Positions 1 to 7,089 of a stretch of DNA of 64,000 bases are shown here, piece after piece. The stretch comes from Parasphingorhabdus sp. SCSIO 66989. GTDB lineage: Bacteria > Pseudomonadota > Alphaproteobacteria > Sphingomonadales > Sphingomonadaceae. The notes under the pieces are model-generated. The model did no database searches, was not told the DNA's origin, and saw only the letters and a list, made by a program, of their open reading frames with translations. The first letter of the stretch is position 1, and each line of letters opens with the position of its first letter. The translations under genes were made by a program, and so were the position numbers. Location: NCBI RefSeq assembly GCF_032852305.1, contig NZ_CP136594.1:1897501-1961500 (forward strand), written 5' to 3'.

Positions 1-1
1 T

Positions 2-196
2 TTTCTCACCGAAACCCCCGAAATCCGCACGCGGCTGATGACGATCTACATCATGCTGATGTTTACCGGCGGCGGTCTGGCGAGCTGGGCCGGGACGGCG
101 GTTTATGCCGCTGCCGGGTGGTTCGGCACGGCGATGCTGGTGCTGGTGATGTCACTATTGGTGACGGGATTGTCGGCGGTTGGGATGCGTAGGTAA
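2..196 (+). CDS. C-terminal end of a membrane transporter, probably major facilitator superfamily (partial)
   Basis: The frame is open from the window edge and ends with TAA at 194-196. It encodes 64 residues. A short polar stretch (FLTETPEIRTRL) is followed by two hydrophobic segments separated by a glycine-rich turn and a basic end (VGMRR). This looks like the last two membrane helices of a transporter, and an MFS permease is the likeliest family, but the domain-defining part lies outside the window. It converges on the two minus-strand genes to its right, 4 bases away. Membrane protein is fairly certain; the family is inference. Confidence 0.55.
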   Translation, partial: FLTETPEIRTRLMTIYIMLMFTGGGLASWAGTAVYAAAGWFGTAMLVLVMSLLVTGLSAVGMRR

Positions 197-200
197 CTGA

Positions 201-686
201 TTAATCTATAAGCTTTAGCTGAACTTCTGCGCCTTCTGGCAAGTCCTTGAGCTGCTTATGGACATCAGACAGCATTGTATAGAGCTCACTCGCTGGAACT
301 ACGCCAAGGTTATCAGCGTGGAATTCGCACTCTGCAAATATCGGCAGAATTATAAACTGATAGCATTGACCCTTTTTTGCGATCTTACCCTGTTTGTGAG
401 CTTGTAAAACCAAATCGGGAAGAAACCAAAGCTCTACATCCTGAGCAAATTCTCGGCATAAGTCGTCAAACTCACCGCGGGAATTGGATACGATTTCTAG
501 AGTCCCGTCAGTGCAACATAGCCGCAGGACTTTGCCATCTTGATTTGCAAGAAAACAGTCTCCTACGACCGAACAGAGAAACGGTCTTACGTCTTTAGAC
601 GCCAACAGCCACTCCCAAGTCGATAGGATGTGTTCCGAGAGTGCCTTGTCCGGCTGAAATGCAAGATTTTCCCACTTCAAAGGCAT
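201..686 (-). CDS. Small protein resembling DUF1851/Tdi1-type immunity proteins
   Basis: This 161-residue soluble protein has no signal peptide or membrane segment. The order of elements recalls the DUF1851 domain of T6SS immunity proteins such as Tdi1: an N-terminal helical part with W residues, a strand-rich core (SVVGDCFLANQDGKVLRL), and a C-terminal Y-x-F-I-I-L-P segment followed by a helix (ELYTMLSDVHKQL). The family call comes from memory of the domain pattern and is tentative. It starts 3 bases after the stop of the dehydrogenase upstream and has no clear Shine-Dalgarno of its own, so it is probably translated by coupling. Base composition is a little AT-richer than its neighbours. No matching toxin gene is visible in the window. 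Confidence 0.5.
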   Translation of the reverse strand: MPLKWENLAFQPDKALSEHILSTWEWLLASKDVRPFLCSVVGDCFLANQDGKVLRLCCTDGTLEIVSNSRGEFDDLCREFAQDVELWFLPDLVLQAHKQGKIAKKGQCYQFIILPIFAECEFHADNLGVVPASELYTMLSDVHKQLKDLPEGAEVQLKLID

Positions 687-689
687 TGC

Positions 690-1910
690 TTAAAAGTCCA
701 ACGGCCCGTCCAGCTCTTTCACCTGCCAGGGCAGGCCATGCTGGTTCAGCATCTCCATAAACGGATCAGGGTCCATCTGTTCCATGTTGAACACGCCTTC
801 GCCTGACCACACACCATCCAATATCAAAGCCGCGCCGATCATTGCCGGGACGCCGGTGGTATAACTCACTGCCTGGTTGCCGGTTTCGGCATAGGCCGCC
901 TCATGGTCGCAGATATTGTTGATATAATAGGTTTTTTCCGAACCATCCTTGGCGATGCCAGTGGCGATATCGCCGATATTGGTTTTTCCCTTGGTGGTCT
1001 CGCCAAGTGAGGCGGGTTCGGGCAGCACCGCTTTCAAAAATTGCAGCGGGATAATCTCTTTGCCTTCATAGATCACCGGATCGATCCGGGTCATGCCGAC
1101 ATTTTGCAGCACTTCCAGATGCGTCAGATAGGCATCGCCAAAGGTCATCCAGAAGCGGATGCGCTGGATTTCCGGAATATGGGTTTTCAGGCTCTCAATC
1201 TCCTCATGATACATGAGGTACATATTCTTCTCGCCGACACCTTCGAAATCGAATGTCTGCTTATGGCTCAGCGCCGGGGTTTCGACCCATTCGCCATTCT
1301 CCCAATGCCGCGCCGGGGCGGTGACCTCGCGGATATTGATTTCCGGGTTGAAATTGGTCGCGAAATGCTGGCCGTGATCGCCGCCATTGCAGTCGAGAAT
1401 ATCGAGCGTGTCGATGCGGTCGAGATAATGTTTCTTGAGGTATGCGGCGAAGACACTGGTCACGCCGGGGTCAAAGCCCGAGCCGAGCAGCGCCATAATC
1501 CCCGCCTCTTTGAAGCGATCATGATAGGCCCATTGCCAGTGATATTCGAACTTGGCCTCGTCGCGCGGCTCATAATTGGCGGTGTCCATATAATGCACAC
1601 CGGTCTCGAGGCAGGCATCCATGATCGCCAGGTCCTGATAAGGCAGCGCCAGATTGCAGACGAGATCAGGCGCAACCTGATTAATCAGCGCTACCGTGGC
1701 GGGCACATCATCGGCATCGAGGGCATGGGTTTCTATGGTAACGCCGGTGCGCTCCTTGACCGATTGAGCAATCGCCTCGCATTTGGCAACCGTGCGGCTC
1801 GCCAGAACGATATGCGCGAAGGTATCGCGGCCCGCAGCCTGTAATTGCGCCATTTTATGCACCGCAACCGACCCGACTCCGCCTGCGCCAATGACCAATA
1901 TCTTGCCCAA
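690..1910 (-). CDS. Saccharopine dehydrogenase family protein, carboxynorspermidine synthase-like
   Basis: The protein has 406 residues. It opens with a Rossmann nucleotide-binding motif (GKILVIGAGGVGSVAVHK) followed by LASRT, and continues with the family segments NLALPYQDLAIMDACLETG, GSGFDPGVTSVF and the glycine/histidine run near residue 200. The closest described relatives are carboxyspermidine/carboxynorspermidine dehydrogenases, which condense a diamine with aspartate semialdehyde using NADPH in an alternative spermidine pathway. The chosen start is TTG at 1910-1908, because AGGAG lies 7 bases upstream and the Rossmann motif begins two codons later; the frame extends further upstream but with unlike-family sequence. 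The usual partner, carboxynorspermidine decarboxylase, is not adjacent. It is divergent from the PLP enzyme at 1971. Confidence 0.85.
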   Translation of the reverse strand: MGKILVIGAGGVGSVAVHKMAQLQAAGRDTFAHIVLASRTVAKCEAIAQSVKERTGVTIETHALDADDVPATVALINQVAPDLVCNLALPYQDLAIMDACLETGVHYMDTANYEPRDEAKFEYHWQWAYHDRFKEAGIMALLGSGFDPGVTSVFAAYLKKHYLDRIDTLDILDCNGGDHGQHFATNFNPEINIREVTAPARHWENGEWVETPALSHKQTFDFEGVGEKNMYLMYHEEIESLKTHIPEIQRIRFWMTFGDAYLTHLEVLQNVGMTRIDPVIYEGKEIIPLQFLKAVLPEPASLGETTKGKTNIGDIATGIAKDGSEKTYYINNICDHEAAYAETGNQAVSYTTGVPAMIGAALILDGVWSGEGVFNMEQMDPDPFMEMLNQHGLPWQVKELDGPLDF

Positions 1911-1970
1911 ATCCCTGCTCCTGATAATGATGATGGAAAGCTGTTTGCGCGCACCATATAGAGGCAAGAC

Positions 1971-2963
1971 ATGACTGCACCAAGCCACTTATTGCACCCG
2001 GGCCGCAAACCCTCAGCCGAAGGCGTGGAGCGCGCGGCACACAAGATCGGCGCAATATTGCCGCCAACACCATTGCTGCCGCTGGAGGTCGATGGCCGCA
2101 CCATCTGGTGCAAGGCAGAGTGCTTACAACCCATAGGCGCATTCAAGATACGCGGTGGCTGGCATCGGCTGACCGATCTGACCGAGGAACAGCGCGAGAA
2201 GGGCGTCGTTGCCTTTTCGAGCGGCAACCATGCGCAAGGTGTTGCCTGGGCAGCACAGAAGCTCGGCATATCGGCGGTGATCATAATGCCCGGCGATGCC
2301 CCGGCGGCAAAGATGCAGGCGACCAAGCAAATGGGCGCAGAGGTTATCACCTATGACCGTATGACTGGTTCGCGTGAGGCGATGGCGGCGGATATCGCCG
2401 AACAGACCGGCGCGACGATTGTGCCGAGCTTTGATGATCCCTGGATTATCGAGGGGCAGGGCAGTTGCGGTTTTGAGATATGCGAACAGATGATCGCGCA
2501 GACTGGCCAGGTGCCCGATCAGCTTATCGCCTGTTGCGGCGGCGGCGGGCTGGCAGCGGGCAGCGCGCTGGCCAATCCGGAAGCGGAAGTGGTTGTCGTA
2601 GAGCCCGAGGGCTGGGACGATATGCGCCGCTCGCTGGAATTGGGCGAGATTGTGCCTGTCGGGGATAACCCACCGCCAACACGCTGCGACGCCTTGCAGA
2701 CGATGCGTGTCTCGCCACTCACCTTTGAGGTTCTGCATCAGCGGGGTGCGAAAGGGATAGCCGTTACCGAAGCCGAAGTGGAACACGCCATGCGCGTCGC
2801 TTTTGCCAAGCTGCACTTGGTGCTGGAACCCGGTGGTGCGGTCGCACTGGCTGCGGCTCTTGTGGGCAAGGTACCGCTGACCGACAGCACCGCAATCACC
2901 TTATCGGGCGGCAATGTTGATGCGGCTGTCTATGCGCAGATAGTGGCAAATGGTGACGGATGA
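1971..2963 (+). CDS. Threonine/serine dehydratase-like PLP enzyme (fold type II)
   Basis: The 330-residue protein shows the motifs of the threonine dehydratase/serine racemase family in order. These are the PLP-binding lysine at K59 in IGAFKIRG, SSGNHAQG at about residue 83, the phosphate-binding loop CCGGGGLAAG near 187, and LEPGGAVALAA and LSGGNVD near the C terminus. It has no C-terminal ACT regulatory domain, so it resembles catabolic threonine ammonia-lyase or serine racemase rather than biosynthetic IlvA; the substrate cannot be decided from sequence. AGAGG lies 5 bases before the ATG. Its stop overlaps the start of the sigma factor gene (ATGA), so the two are co-transcribed. Confidence 0.87.
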   Translation: MTAPSHLLHPGRKPSAEGVERAAHKIGAILPPTPLLPLEVDGRTIWCKAECLQPIGAFKIRGGWHRLTDLTEEQREKGVVAFSSGNHAQGVAWAAQKLGISAVIIMPGDAPAAKMQATKQMGAEVITYDRMTGSREAMAADIAEQTGATIVPSFDDPWIIEGQGSCGFEICEQMIAQTGQVPDQLIACCGGGGLAAGSALANPEAEVVVVEPEGWDDMRRSLELGEIVPVGDNPPPTRCDALQTMRVSPLTFEVLHQRGAKGIAVTEAEVEHAMRVAFAKLHLVLEPGGAVALAAALVGKVPLTDSTAITLSGGNVDAAVYAQIVANGDG

Positions 2964-3502
2964 GCGAGCAACTGCTTCACGACCTGTTGCAGCAAATTGC
3001 TGAAGGCGATCAGGCGGCATTGTCCAGCCTGTACCGCCGCACCTCGGCCAAGCTTTTTGGCATCTGCCTGATGATCTGCAAGGACCGGATGATTGCTGAA
3101 GACGTCCTCCAAAGTGCCTATGTCAAAATCTGGAACAAGGCGCGCTACTATAATCCCGAAAAAGCGAGTCCGATCAGCTGGATGGCGGCGATAGCGCGCA
3201 ATGGTTCTATCGACGCTGTACGTAAGACCATGAGACTGGCCGATGGTGAGGAGTTGCAGGACACCATGCTGGCCAAAGATGCGGTTGCGGCGATGGAGCA
3301 GAGCGACGATGCCCGCCATATCCGCCGCTGTCTTGCGCATCTGGAGGCGGACCGCGGCGCGGCCATTCGATCAGCTTATTTTGAAGGACTGAGCTATAGC
3401 CAGGTTGCCGAGCGAATGAATGTGCCGCTAGGGACCATGAAAAGCTGGATAAGGCGGGCCATGGCGCAATTGCGCCAATGTCTGGATGGTGTGCGAATAT
3501 GA
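2960..3502 (+). CDS. ECF-family RNA polymerase sigma factor, SigK-like
   Basis: This 180-residue sigma-70 family protein has region 2 at about residues 25-95 (YRRTSAKLFGICLMICKDR, then AEDVLQSAYVKIWNKA and ISWMAAIARNGSIDAVRK). Region 4 lies at about 115-175 (AAIRSAYFEGLSYSQVAERMNVPLGTMKSW as a helix-turn-helix). There is no region 1 or 3, which defines the ECF class. Start and stop overlap both neighbours by 4 bases, so it is translationally coupled to the PLP enzyme upstream and the anti-sigma factor downstream. The block resembles the SigK group, where an RskA-type anti-sigma factor controls release of the sigma factor. Confidence 0.93.
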   Translation: MSEQLLHDLLQQIAEGDQAALSSLYRRTSAKLFGICLMICKDRMIAEDVLQSAYVKIWNKARYYNPEKASPISWMAAIARNGSIDAVRKTMRLADGEELQDTMLAKDAVAAMEQSDDARHIRRCLAHLEADRGAAIRSAYFEGLSYSQVAERMNVPLGTMKSWIRRAMAQLRQCLDGVRI

Positions 3503-4194
3503 CGATAACCGGCAAAGACAAGCAAGTGCTGGCGGGCGAGTTGGCGCTGGGTGTGCTGGAAGGGCAAGAGCGCGTCGATGCGATGCGACTTATGCTGTCC
3601 GATCCGGATTTTGCCGCAAAGGTCGAGACTTGGCGCGAGGATCTGGGTGGGCTTTATGATGATTTGCCCGAAGCGGAACCGTCAGCCGCTGTCTGGGAGC
3701 GCATAAGTGCGGATATTGGCGGCGTTGCCAATGATAGTGGATCAACCAGATCATTGGCCTTCTGGCGCGGGGGTGCGCTTATGTCGGGCGCGGTCGCAGC
3801 CGCCTTAATGGTCGCGCTGGTTTTGCCGCGTGATGAGGATGTAGTGCCTGAACAGCCACAAAGCTATGCGATAGCGCAGCTCAGCAGCGATATAGAAGGG
3901 TTGAAGCTGGCGGCGCGTTTTGACCCCGCAGCCGCGCAATTGCGGGTTCGGGTTGATGGTATGCCTCAGACCGATACGGTGCCCGTCCTTTGGGTGGTGA
4001 GCGCCGATGCGACGGTGCAGCCGCTCGGGATTATCAATCGCAATGGCGAAACCGTTATGACGGTAGAGAGCGCACCGCGCGCGCTTATCCGTGACGGCGC
4101 GGCTTTCTCTGTCTCGATGGAACCGGAAACCGAGAAACCCTATGCCCAGCCCAGCGCAGACTTTGTCGCGCAGGGGACCATCACAACAATTTGA
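3499..4194 (+). CDS. RskA-like transmembrane anti-sigma factor
   Basis: The protein has 231 residues starting at the ATG that overlaps the sigma factor stop (ATGA). The N-terminal 80 residues (KQVLAGELALGVLEGQERV, then AVWERISADIGG) match the cytoplasmic sigma-binding region of the anti-sigma K/RskA family. One hydrophobic segment follows at about residues 93-115 (GGALMSGAVAAALMVALVLP). A C-terminal domain of about 115 residues, rich in strands and predicted periplasmic (VPVLWVVSADATVQPLG), is typical of the RskA C-terminal domain. It should hold the sigma factor at the membrane until the periplasmic part is cleaved. The fasciclin gene downstream is the likely target. Confidence 0.9.
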   Translation: MTITGKDKQVLAGELALGVLEGQERVDAMRLMLSDPDFAAKVETWREDLGGLYDDLPEAEPSAAVWERISADIGGVANDSGSTRSLAFWRGGALMSGAVAAALMVALVLPRDEDVVPEQPQSYAIAQLSSDIEGLKLAARFDPAAAQLRVRVDGMPQTDTVPVLWVVSADATVQPLGIINRNGETVMTVESAPRALIRDGAAFSVSMEPETEKPYAQPSADFVAQGTITTI

Positions 4195-4248
4195 AGTTGG
4201 TTTTATCGACTATATTTCAATAGGTTGATATTTTTTCTCATCTATAGC

Positions 4249-4274
4249 GCATCCGTTCTTCGAAACCCTTCGTA
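4249..4274 (+). promoter_or_regulatory. Candidate SigK-type ECF promoter for the fasciclin gene
   Basis: GCATCC at 4249-4254 is followed by 16 bases and CGTA at 4271-4274, about 47 bases before the fasciclin start codon. The mycobacterial SigK promoter is CCATCC with a 16-17 base spacer and CCGAAT, so the -35 part and the spacing agree and the -10 part agrees partly. The assignment is inference from one site. Confidence 0.4.
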
Positions 4275-4320
4275 GCTATGGCTGCATCATCCCCCGATGC
4301 AGCTATTTTCGGAGACTATT

Positions 4321-4863
4321 ATGACCAAATCTGCTTTTCGTGTTCTCGGCCTTGCCGGCGCTGCTATGCTGGCGAGCATGTCCATGCCAGCCCATGCTGG
4401 CAATCACGGCCAGAGCCAGAATGTCGTACAAAAGGCCGCCAGCCTGGATGACTTTTCAACCCTGGTCACCGCTGTAAAGGCGGCTGATCTGGCAGGTACA
4501 TTGTCCAGCAAAGGCCCATTCACGGTATTTGCGCCAAACAATGCCGCCTTTGCCAAGCTGCCCAGTGGCACCGTAAGCACTCTGGTTAAGCCGGAGAATA
4601 AGGCCACGCTGCAGAGCATTTTGACCTATCATGTACTTGCGGGCCGCGTGACTGGCGAGGATATATTGTCAGCGATCAACCTTGGCGGCGGCAGTGCGAC
4701 ATTGTTCACTGTGCAGGGTGGTGCATTAACCGCCACGCTGGATTCGCATGGCAGCATCGTACTGATTGACGCAAAGGGCGGCCGGTCCAAGGTCAAGGCG
4801 GCAGATATCAGCCAGTCCAATGGCGTTATCCATGTGATCGATACGGTTGTCATGCCCGGGTAA
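4321..4863 (+). CDS. Secreted fasciclin (FAS1) domain protein
   Basis: The 180-residue protein begins with a Sec signal peptide (basic MTKSAFR, a hydrophobic core, then a PAHA site near residue 26). A single FAS1 domain fills the rest, with both conserved boxes: FTVFAPNNAAFAKL at about residue 70 and ILTYHVLAGRV near 100. The C-terminal VIHVIDTVVMP is also characteristic. The start at 4321 is preferred over an in-frame ATG 24 bases upstream, because CGGAG precedes it and the signal peptide then starts correctly. FAS1 proteins act in adhesion or matrix binding; the exact ligand is unknown. Its position next to sigma and anti-sigma genes mirrors the mycobacterial mpt70/mpt83 loci. Confidence 0.93.
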   Translation: MTKSAFRVLGLAGAAMLASMSMPAHAGNHGQSQNVVQKAASLDDFSTLVTAVKAADLAGTLSSKGPFTVFAPNNAAFAKLPSGTVSTLVKPENKATLQSILTYHVLAGRVTGEDILSAINLGGGSATLFTVQGGALTATLDSHGSIVLIDAKGGRSKVKAADISQSNGVIHVIDTVVMPG

Positions 4864-4890
4864 CATGCGATTAACTTGATTTACAGGAGG

Positions 4891-4919
4891 CGGCACCGGG
4901 GAAATCCGGTGCCGTTTTT
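4891..4919 (+). terminator. Rho-independent terminator after the fasciclin gene
   Basis: A perfect 9-bp stem (4891-4899 with 4906-4914) and a 6-base loop are followed by TTTTTC. It lies 27 bases after the stop codon and separates this unit from btaA. Confidence 0.88.
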
Positions 4920-5036
4920 CGTTGCAATCCGTAACGACAATCTCCGTTACAAATCCGAAATTTTACTGTCACCATAGAGTCACGGGTGATGCGTAGGGCC
5001 GATCAATCAAGTCGATCACCCAGTTGGAGATGCGCC

Positions 5037-6257
5037 ATGGCCCTTAAGCCGAAAAACACCAAAATTCGCGATGCGGTTCGTCTGCATGGGTCAGAGGGCA
5101 AGCAGGGCCTGCTGGAAAAGGCCTTTTCCTTTGCGTTTCGCGGGCTGGTCTATGCCCAGATATGGGAAGACCCGGTTGTCGATATGGAAGCGCTGGCGAT
5201 CACGCCTGATACCCGCATGATCACCATCGCCAGTGGCGGCTGCAACGTGATGTCCTATCTGGTGGATGATCCGGCCGAGATTATCGCGGTGGACCTGAAT
5301 ACCGCGCATATTGCCTATAACCGGCTGAAAGTGACCGCGATCAAGCATCTGCCCGATCATCACAGCCTGTATCGCTTTTTCGGTCTCGCCAATCGCAAGG
5401 AAAACATCACCGCCTATAAACAATATCTCGCACCGCATCTCGACGATATGACGCGCAGCTATTGGGAGGGACGTGACCTGATCGGCCGCAAGCGGATATC
5501 GGGTTTCAAAAAAGGCATTTATCGCACTGGTTTGCTTGGTAATTTTATCGGCATCGCGCATTTGCTCGCCAAATTGTACAAGATTGATCTGAGTGAATTG
5601 CTGCGCGCTGAAAATATGGACGAACAGCGCCGCATTTTTGAGGAAAAGCTGGCGCCGGTTTTCGACAAAAAATTTATCCGCTGGCTCACCGATCAGCCCG
5701 CGTCACTCTTCGGTTTGGGTATTCCGCCCGCACAGTTTGAAGCGCTGGCTGGCGACGACAAAATGGCCAATGTCTTGCGCAAGCGTCTGGAAAAGCTGGC
5801 CTGCGAGTTTGAGATCAAAGACAATTATTTCGCCTGGCAGGCTTTTGGTCGCGGCTATGGTCGCAAGGCGAATATCGCGCTGCCGCCCTATTTGCAGCAC
5901 GCCAATTATGATGTTGTGCGCGATCGGATCGAGCGGGTGCAGATTCGCCATGCCAATTTTGTCGAGTTGCTGGAGAATGAACCGGCAGCCTCTATGGATC
6001 GCTATGTCCTTCTCGATGCACAGGACTGGATGAGCGATGCCGAACTGAACCGCCTTTGGGGTCAGATCACCCGCACCGCCAAGCCCGGCGCACGGGTGCT
6101 ATTCCGCACCGCGGCCGAGCCGACGCTGCTGCCGGGGCGTGTTTCCGATGATATCCTCGGCCAATGGGATTATCGCGAAGAAGAGTCGCTCGATTATACT
6201 AGGCGCGACCGCTCCTCCATCTATGGCGGTGTCCATCTTTATGTCCTGAAAAACTGA
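5037..6257 (+). CDS. btaA: S-adenosylmethionine:diacylglycerol 3-amino-3-carboxypropyltransferase BtaA
   Basis: The protein has 406 residues and belongs to the DUF3419/BtaA family. It transfers the 3-amino-3-carboxypropyl group of AdoMet to diacylglycerol, giving diacylglyceryl homoserine, the first step of betaine lipid (DGTS) synthesis. Visible family features are YAQIWEDPVVDMEAL near residue 40, the AdoMet-fold segment TIASGGCNVMSYL followed by IIAVDLN, and the C-terminal half with YVLLDAQDWM and VLFRTAAEP. The start at 5037 follows GGAGA at 5026-5030; an ATG 51 bases upstream would add an unrelated basic tail. The partner btaB starts 4 bases after the stop, and together they suffice for DGTS in known bacteria. 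Confidence 0.93.
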   Translation: MALKPKNTKIRDAVRLHGSEGKQGLLEKAFSFAFRGLVYAQIWEDPVVDMEALAITPDTRMITIASGGCNVMSYLVDDPAEIIAVDLNTAHIAYNRLKVTAIKHLPDHHSLYRFFGLANRKENITAYKQYLAPHLDDMTRSYWEGRDLIGRKRISGFKKGIYRTGLLGNFIGIAHLLAKLYKIDLSELLRAENMDEQRRIFEEKLAPVFDKKFIRWLTDQPASLFGLGIPPAQFEALAGDDKMANVLRKRLEKLACEFEIKDNYFAWQAFGRGYGRKANIALPPYLQHANYDVVRDRIERVQIRHANFVELLENEPAASMDRYVLLDAQDWMSDAELNRLWGQITRTAKPGARVLFRTAAEPTLLPGRVSDDILGQWDYREEESLDYTRRDRSSIYGGVHLYVLKN

Positions 6258-6261
6258 CGTC

Positions 6262-6933
6262 ATGACATCGGGGGACAGCAATGCGCATGCCGCGCAGATG
6301 GATGATATTTATGGCGGAATCCAGCGCCATATCTATGATATTACACGCAAATATTACCTCTTTGGGCGTGATACGCTCATCGCGGCTTTGCAGGCGGGGC
6401 AGGGCGAGACGATCCTTGAAGTAGGCTGCGGCACAGCGCGCAATTCGATTGTTGCGGCAAAGCAGTTTCCTGAAGCGCAGTTCTTCGGCTTTGATATTTC
6501 CAGCGCGATGCTCGCCAGCGCATCCAAATCGGTGACCAAGGCGGGCCTGAATGAACGTATTGCTTTGACGCAGGGTGATGCCACCGATTTTCAGCCTGAA
6601 GCAGCTTTCGGGATTGAGAAATTTGATCGGGTGTTCTGTTCCTACACCCTCTCGATGATCCCGGACTGGCAGGCGACCATCCGCAACAGCCTGTCCCTGC
6701 TGGCCGATGGCGGCCAGTTGCTGATTGTCGATTTCGGCGATCAACATGGCTGGCCCGGCTTTTTCCGCCGCATGCTTTATGGCTGGTTAGCGAAGTTTCA
6801 GGTAACGCCACGCACGGAATTGGCGGAGTTTTGTGAGAAACTGGCGAAAAAGCATTGCGTGCAATGCGAGGTTACACAGCCTTATCGTGGCTATGCGATT
6901 ATGATCACGATTACGAATAGTCGGTCTGTCTAA
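6262..6933 (+). CDS. btaB: Diacylglyceryl-homoserine N-methyltransferase BtaB
   Basis: This 223-residue class I AdoMet-dependent methyltransferase shows motif I (ILEVGCGTARN, about residue 52), a FFGFDISSAML strand-helix and the post-motif FDRVFCSYTLSMIPDW. In BtaB the enzyme methylates the headgroup of diacylglyceryl homoserine three times to give the betaine lipid. The assignment rests on immediate adjacency to btaA and on the SYTLSMIP segment seen in this family. The last 30 residues end without any membrane anchor, so it is probably a peripheral enzyme. A large hairpin region follows. Confidence 0.92.
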   Translation: MTSGDSNAHAAQMDDIYGGIQRHIYDITRKYYLFGRDTLIAALQAGQGETILEVGCGTARNSIVAAKQFPEAQFFGFDISSAMLASASKSVTKAGLNERIALTQGDATDFQPEAAFGIEKFDRVFCSYTLSMIPDWQATIRNSLSLLADGGQLLIVDFGDQHGWPGFFRRMLYGWLAKFQVTPRTELAEFCEKLAKKHCVQCEVTQPYRGYAIMITITNSRSV

Positions 6934-6938
6934 TCGTC

Positions 6939-7077
6939 GCCCCCGCGAAGGCGGGGGCTGGGCTGTTTCGATCTTTGAACCACGCGGAGGCGCGGAGCCG
7001 CGGAGAAATGATTTCAGTTTCTCCGCGGCTCCGCGCCTCCGCGTGAAATAAAGCCTTAGCCCCGCCTGCGCGGGGCT
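6939..7077. repeat. Composite hairpin region between convergent btaB and ligase genes
   Basis: Three inverted repeats lie in a row. A GC hairpin has arms 6939-6946 and 6951-6958 with loop gaag. A perfect 28-bp inverted repeat has arms 6981-7008 and 7018-7045 with a 9-base loop. A second GC hairpin has arms 7058-7065 and 7070-7077. The outer two belong to a short GC hairpin type common as dispersed repeats in alphaproteobacteria. The central arm repeats the theme cgcgga-g. The region may act as a two-way terminator, although no T-run follows. Confidence 0.85.
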
Positions 7078-7089
7078 GACGAAAGAGTT

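Noticed and set aside
1911-1988. N-terminal extension of the carboxynorspermidine synthase-like gene
   Set aside because: The extra 26 codons are unlike the family and overlap the divergent gene; the TTG at 1910 has a good Shine-Dalgarno.
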